Of a stretch of 64,000 nucleotides of DNA, positions 59,623 through 64,000 are shown in pieces. The notes under the pieces are model-generated. The model worked only from the letters and a program-made list of their open reading frames with translations. It was not told where the DNA came from and did not search any database. The DNA is from Apostichopus japonicus (lineage: Eukaryota; Echinodermata; Holothuroidea; Aspidochirotida; Stichopodidae). The stretch is taken from positions 28,163,554 to 28,227,553 of the forward strand of contig NC_092562.1 of assembly GCF_037975245.1 (NCBI RefSeq), in the 5' to 3' direction. The number at the start of each line of letters is the position of its first letter. Position 1 is the stretch's first letter. A program made the translations under genes and the position numbers.

Positions 59623-62600
59623 CTGAAAAGAAATGGAAGAAAAACAAGAGAAGGATAGGTCAGATTACGTAATTAAACGGTATAGCGCCATCACATCATA
59701 TCTGAAGTGGCATTTTATATTAGGGTGAAGGAAGAATAATTGATCAAAGTAGGCCGGGAAGGGAATAGGAGCATAATATCAACCAGCAGGAAGGGAGGGG
59801 GTGGGGGTGGGGGTAGGAGCATAATATCAACCAGAAGGAAGGGAGGGGGGGGGGGGTCGTATCTTCCAAGTATCGTCAAGATGCCACCATTCCGCCGTTC
59901 TTTTATTTTACTTGCAATCTATAAAAAGAATTGTTTTATGAAAGATGGCGCTATATCATATTATATAAATAAATCGATTTACGCACTCCGAAATACCACG
60001 CTATCTGAAGTGGGCTTCAAACATCAAAAATGTCTTTGCCTATGAGTAATGCATTCAACTCGATAACATCAACAACAACAATTATCAGAAACTTTACAGG
60101 GGGACTTTTCAAGATATTTCTGAGATATTATCATTGAAGATATTGTGACATATATACTTACTGGCAATAATTTTCCGGTGGAAGGCCGTACACGTCAATT
60201 TTGCCACATATATCAATAGCAAACAGCATCGTTACAAAACCAGTTGAAAACCAAGTATGAGCTTCCTTTCTGAAAATAATATAGTAAAAACGATTGAATT
60301 ATTTACTATTTTTCGTTGAAGCTAGCTGTCACTATTTTGAAAGCGTTGGTGACTTTTCACCTAATATTAATACGATTTGGGGCCAAACTAGTAACTCCAC
60401 CCTTATTTCATTATACTTTTGACACTTTATCTGAATCAAAAAGTGACAATCATGAAGTTGTCAAGAAAACTTTTTCTCGAAAATTCAGAGGAAAAAATTG
60501 TAGTTTCACTTTTCATCTAAGAAACCTAAGATTCTCACCTTTTTAACGAATGTGTGCCAAAGGAAAAAAAAATATACCAAGATTACAGAGCTCTTCACTG
60601 AAACACACCGAGGGAGATGGTAACCCAAATTTGAAGTTTTCACTTTTGCACCGAAACGCCGTATTTATTTATTGCCTATATATTTGGTTAAGTTTTTTGG
60701 CTTAATATTGGAAAGCATTCCTAAAAATACCACGCAAAGAAATTCCTGCTCGTATTACAATATGCCGTGTTGAGCTCAGTGTGTGGATCCTGTATGGATG
60801 TTATTCGATTTATAGCCTTTAACGGAAAATCTGCTTTATGATTAATGACCAATCGGTGATCTTTCTTGTGGCAAATCTGGTATCACTTTCATTTTGCAAA
60901 CAGCATGAACTGGCCTTTACTTACTTCTTCATCAACAGTCTCAAAACTTGCATTTAACGTAATTTCCCAACAGGAGTATATGTACTTTAAATTCCTCAGA
61001 AGGGTTTTAGCTTCTATGCCATTACCACCGCCCCGCCCCCCCCCCAACCGGTGCCCTCGCCTCAGTACTGGTAGACTGAATAGCTTTCGACCTATATAGA
61101 CCGTCATTCTTGCACATTTGGATAGCATTGAACAGTATATATGCAGCGTTATATCATATAGATATAGATATATATATAGTTATTGAGAAAGTTAGATCAT
61201 TAATTATCAGAAATAAGAAAGATGGTTTTCTTATTTCCTTATTTACCTGGTCATGCCAACCTGTCGCTCGAATTCCCTCCCGGTTTCTTGGAGTTTCTCT
61301 TTGGTAAAGAGATAGAATTCGACGCTTGGATATTCCTTCGAATAATTTTTCGCCAATAAATAAACAGGATCTGACGTTTGATTAATATCGACCTCGTACA
61401 GCCATGGAATGATCACGAAATCTGTTCTAGTATTTTGATCGTCTAATATTTCTTGCTTCATGTCTTCGTCTTCCTGTAGTGATTTCTGCAGATTTGGGTG
61501 ACCAATTATCCGTGCTGTTGTCCGATAGCCTACGTCTTCTTCATAGCCTTTCACGGGAGCCGCGTTCATGCGCAGTACGCAATCAGCATCGTCGATATCG
61601 GCGCCTGCGCCTTTCCCCGACAGCTGTCCCGAGCTTGATACCAGGGAACAAGTTCGACAGGTCATGTGTAACGTCTGCCAATAAGAAAGGAAATAGGAAT
61701 ATCAGAGGCTGCGAATGAGGGTTAAATCAGAGGAGGCAGAGAGGAAGGGGGAGGGTAGGAGGGGTGGCGGTAAACCAGAATATTATCTTACAAATCTCCC
61801 GAAAAAATGTGTCTTTTATACATTATTTACCACTAATTCGAGAACAGGATGACACGATATAATTATGACTTGCTTAAGGTTTCAATTAAAGGGGTCTTCT
61901 TAAATAGCAACTGCCCACTTTTTATTTACCCATCTTGAAAAAGAGGCACTTCAAATTTATAAAGACAGACCCCACCCCCCCCCTTTTTTTGTGTTAAACT
62001 TCAACCTCTTACAAATTAAAATGAGAGAAAACAGCGAAAGTGGAAAATTGGACATTTTCTCATTACCTTATTTCCTATAATGGAGATGTAACCCGGTAAA
62101 GATTTAATTTCCTCGCCAATAACTGGAGCTTCGGTTATGATGTTCTTAATAAACCGAGCTTCCTCCTCTCCCTTCTTCGTCGGTGGTTTCAACGTCGCTT
62201 TTAACCTGCTGTGGAAATCTCCACTGTCACGTGAGAACCTAGCATTTTCAAGGTTTACCAGTCTTTGCCGATCTAGATCCACACTTTGGTTGTGTAAGAA
62301 GTATAAGAGACATAACGTCATCAGGATGCATTGCCAGAAGGCCAGTAGAATAATTAAGTCACGCACCTAAGGAGGAGGAAATAAACAAGAGGAAGACAGA
62401 AAATATGAATAATTGACTAAATGACTAAGTTTATGAATAAATGAATAATATTAATAAATGACTAAGTTTATGAATTAGTAGAATACTTGCACATTAAGAA
62501 CCCTGTATGTTAAGCGAACAAAACAAGGGAGGATACTGATTAGAAGGTGCAGGGAGGGGGATGGTCATGGTGAGGGGGAGGGAGGGGTTGAGGGGAGGAT

Positions 62601-63369
62601 GGGCGGTGGTTGATAGGAGGATAATGAGAGGTCGAGGATTGGATGAGCGGTGGTTGAGAGGAGGTGGAGGGGAGGGGATGATCAGGGAAGGGCTCGGGTT
62701 TTTTTGTTGTCCCATACGTCAGTTATCGTGGGTATTCGACCTATACAAATATATTCGAAGATATAAAATACGTGTTAATGTATCTTTATAATGAAAACAA
62801 GGGCTACTTTCACTGCTTTGAATAAACCAACAGAATCAGTGAAAGAGCAAAATCATCTGAAATATCCTGAACCGTCTAGAAAAAACAAAACATAAAATGT
62901 CTGCTGTCTTGAGGCAGATCATACGTCTTGATAAATTAAAGCGGTTGTCCAAAGTTTAAAGAATTTCTAAAGGTGAATAAACACCAACAGTTAGACGGAC
63001 ACAAAACGAGCGTACACAGGATATAATAATAAAGAGCATTAAAATAAGCCCGGTAGGTAGATGGCGGTGCGATAGTTGTGAGAAGACTTGCAAGCTAATA
63101 AAACAGAATGATGCAAACATTCCTACCGAAACGCAATACACCGGGTTTTGAGGAAAGACGCGAAGTCATCTAAATAAGTTGTAAGATAGCGCCCCCAACT
63201 TAGAAAAGTTGCCCCCATATTTTGTATTAACCAATTTACGCGAAGTTTGTACTTTGGACAATTTCCTAATGATAATACCTCTCTTAACTGTCCTCCAATA
63301 TCATGGTTCAAATCACTCGAATTGACAGTAGAAACAGTTCCTTACCTTCATCTTATAGAAACGTTTCAT
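59175..63369 (-). CDS. ST6GalNAc-like alpha-2,6-sialyltransferase, five exons, 435 residues
   Basis: The enzyme should transfer sialic acid from CMP-sialic acid to a GalNAc residue on O-glycans or gangliosides in the Golgi lumen. The coding exons are 63346-63369, 62067-62366, 61247-61674, 60162-60269 and 59175-59622; all introns are GT/AG and all phases agree. The protein has a short basic tail, a signal anchor at about 12-32, a stem, sialylmotif L from C114 (C-x-x-C, S-S-S-G, D-I-D, L-R-M-N-x-A-P, D-V-G), sialylmotif S at 259-286 (S-T-G-F, C272, V-Y-G, Y-C), motif III H-Y-Y-N at 297-300 and motif VS H322-x4-E327. C117 and C272 would form the usual disulfide. The layout and words such as E-T-G, P-P-x-x-C and W-K-P match vertebrate ST6GALNAC5/6. 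It is longer than those (about 330 residues) because of an 80-odd-residue C-terminal tail. Exact acceptor specificity cannot be read from sequence. Confidence 0.92.
59766..59856 (+). repeat. 48-bp G-rich duplication in intron 4
   Basis: Two copies of 'taggagcataatatcaacca' followed by a GGGAGGGGG tract, starting at 59766 and 59814. Confidence 0.85.
60162..60269 (-). CDS. Sialyltransferase exon 4 (sialylmotif S)
   Basis: 108 bp, acceptor TTTCAG|AAAGG and donor CCA|GTAAGT, phase 2 in and out. It reads K-E-A-H-T-W-F-S-T-G-F-V-T-M, then C-G-K-I-D-V-Y-G-L-P-P, an unmistakable sialylmotif S. Confidence 0.93.
61247..61674 (-). CDS. Sialyltransferase exon 3 (sialylmotif L)
   Basis: 428 bp, acceptor GGCAG|ACG and donor CCAG|GTAAAT, ending in phase 2. 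It holds the whole of sialylmotif L, the main CMP-sialic acid binding region, and the following segment up to E-T-G-R. Confidence 0.95.
62067..62366 (-). CDS. Sialyltransferase exon 2 (signal anchor and stem)
   Basis: 100 codons, acceptor TTAG|GTG at 62366 and donor AAG|GTAATG at 62067, phase 0 at both ends. It encodes the membrane anchor, a charged stem and the G-Y-I-S-I-x-x-N-K segment at 100-108 that leads into the catalytic domain. Confidence 0.9.
63346..63369 (-). CDS. Sialyltransferase exon 1 (start codon, cytoplasmic tail)
   Basis: Encodes eight residues, M-K-R-F-Y-K-M-K, to a GTAAGG donor (AAG|GTAAGG). The ATG at 63369 is in frame with a second ATG at 63351. The first has T at -3, the second A at -3, so the second may be used as well. 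An out-of-frame ATG at 63373 opens a six-codon upstream frame overlapping the first start. Confidence 0.75.
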
Positions 63370-63394
63370 TCATACTGCTAATACTGAAAGCAGG

Positions 63395-63810
63395 ACAATA
63401 CAGAACATGACAGTACAGTGCAGTACTGCACTGTATAGTACTGTACTTTACAGTAATGTATAATACAGTACAGTATTTACTGTATGATACAGTACTGAAC
63501 TGTACAGTACATTACAGTACGGTGCTGAACTGTACTGTTCAGTAATGTATAATACAGCACAATATTAACTGTATGATACAGTACTGTATTGTACAGTACA
63601 TTACAGTACAGTACAGTACAGTACTGTACAATACTGTACAGTACTGTACACTGCAATGTACTGTACAGTACAATACTGTACAGTATTGTGCTCTAATGTC
63701 ATGTAAAGTACTGTAATGTACTGTACAGTTCAGTACTGCACAGTTCAGTACTGCACAGTACTCTATAATACAGTAAAGTACTGTACAGTATATTACAGTA
63801 CAGTCTAGAA
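63395..63810. repeat. TACTGTACAGTA-type degenerate repeat upstream of the sialyltransferase start
   Basis: About 400 bp made mostly of ACTGTACAGT, ACAGTAC and close variants in both orientations, beginning about 25 bp upstream of the start codon. The core word TACTGTACAGTA is its own reverse complement. It occupies the 5' UTR or proximal promoter region. Confidence 0.9.
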
Positions 63811-64000
63811 AACAAATTGTCCCAACTGGGTGTTGTACTTCAGAGACTTATCTATATTATGTATTTGTTTGCATGTGTTACCGCTTGAATCATCGGATTT
63901 TACCGTATACATTAAACTGACAAATAATTGAATGTTGGCGTTAACATTTATGATTTTTTGATAAAATAAAATTCCATAAATAATTTACATCACAAATAAT
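63811..64000. other. Right edge, upstream of the sialyltransferase gene
   Basis: AT-rich sequence with no recognised signal. An upstream 5' UTR exon or the promoter may lie here or beyond the window. Confidence 0.3.

Larger units (their letters stand above)
59623..63345 (-). other. Introns 1-4 of the sialyltransferase gene
   Basis: Introns: 62367-63345 (979 bp), 61675-62066 (392), 60270-61246 (977), 59623-60161 (539). Intron 1 holds a G-rich purine tract (62547-62695) and a small direct repeat of 'aatgactaagtttatgaat' near 62416 and 62455. Intron 4 holds a 48-bp duplication at 59766-59856. No RNA gene is seen in them. Confidence 0.85.

Overview
The window is animal nuclear DNA: AT-rich, gene-poor, with spliced genes (GT/AG introns) and a dense load of transposons and simple repeats. 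Two things suggest a marine deuterostome, most likely an echinoderm and possibly a sea cucumber. One is a gene that looks like vertebrate ST6GALNAC5/6. The other is the mix of hAT-type miniature elements, a DIRS-like recombinase fragment, CR1/L2-like LINE debris, a tRNA-derived SINE and very abundant TACTGTACAGTA-type repeats. The organism is an inference; no marker in the window fixes it.

Only two protein-coding loci can be supported, both on the minus strand and both at the edges. At the right edge (59175-63369) a complete five-exon gene encodes a 435-residue type II membrane sialyltransferase with sialylmotifs L, S, III and VS, closest in my memory to ST6GalNAc V/VI. At the left edge (2199-2537) lies a 113-codon first or second exon of another type II membrane protein. 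Its last residues (G-Y-F-S-V-x-x-N-E, then a phase-0 donor) match the end of the equivalent exon in the right-hand gene (G-Y-I-S-I-x-x-N-K, phase-0 donor). I infer two same-strand sialyltransferase paralogues about 57 kb apart, the left one running off the window. Both would be Golgi enzymes that add sialic acid to glycoprotein or glycolipid glycans.

The roughly 56 kb between them holds no gene I can support. Region by region: 2.5-6.6 kb has a LINE reverse-transcriptase remnant, a short inserted cassette and a 25-bp minisatellite; 8-16 kb has several tandem duplications, a LINE 3' tail, a palindromic unit carrying a tyrosine-recombinase fragment and a 365-bp hAT-like element; 18-27 kb is mostly unremarkable with low-complexity tracts; 27.8-30.3 kb is a pentamer satellite split by a 1375-bp hAT-like element; 31-37 kb has a SINE, a 653-bp hAT-like element and a two-level nested insertion; 45-49.5 kb has a second copy of the 365-bp family and a three-level nest of hAT-like elements inside an older repeat; 54.9 kb has one more degraded element.

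The most notable structural signal is a set of hAT-like non-autonomous elements whose termini, 8-bp target duplications and nesting order can be read directly. A GC-rich core of about 45 bp is shared by otherwise different elements at six places. I did not find a new enzymatic or defence system.
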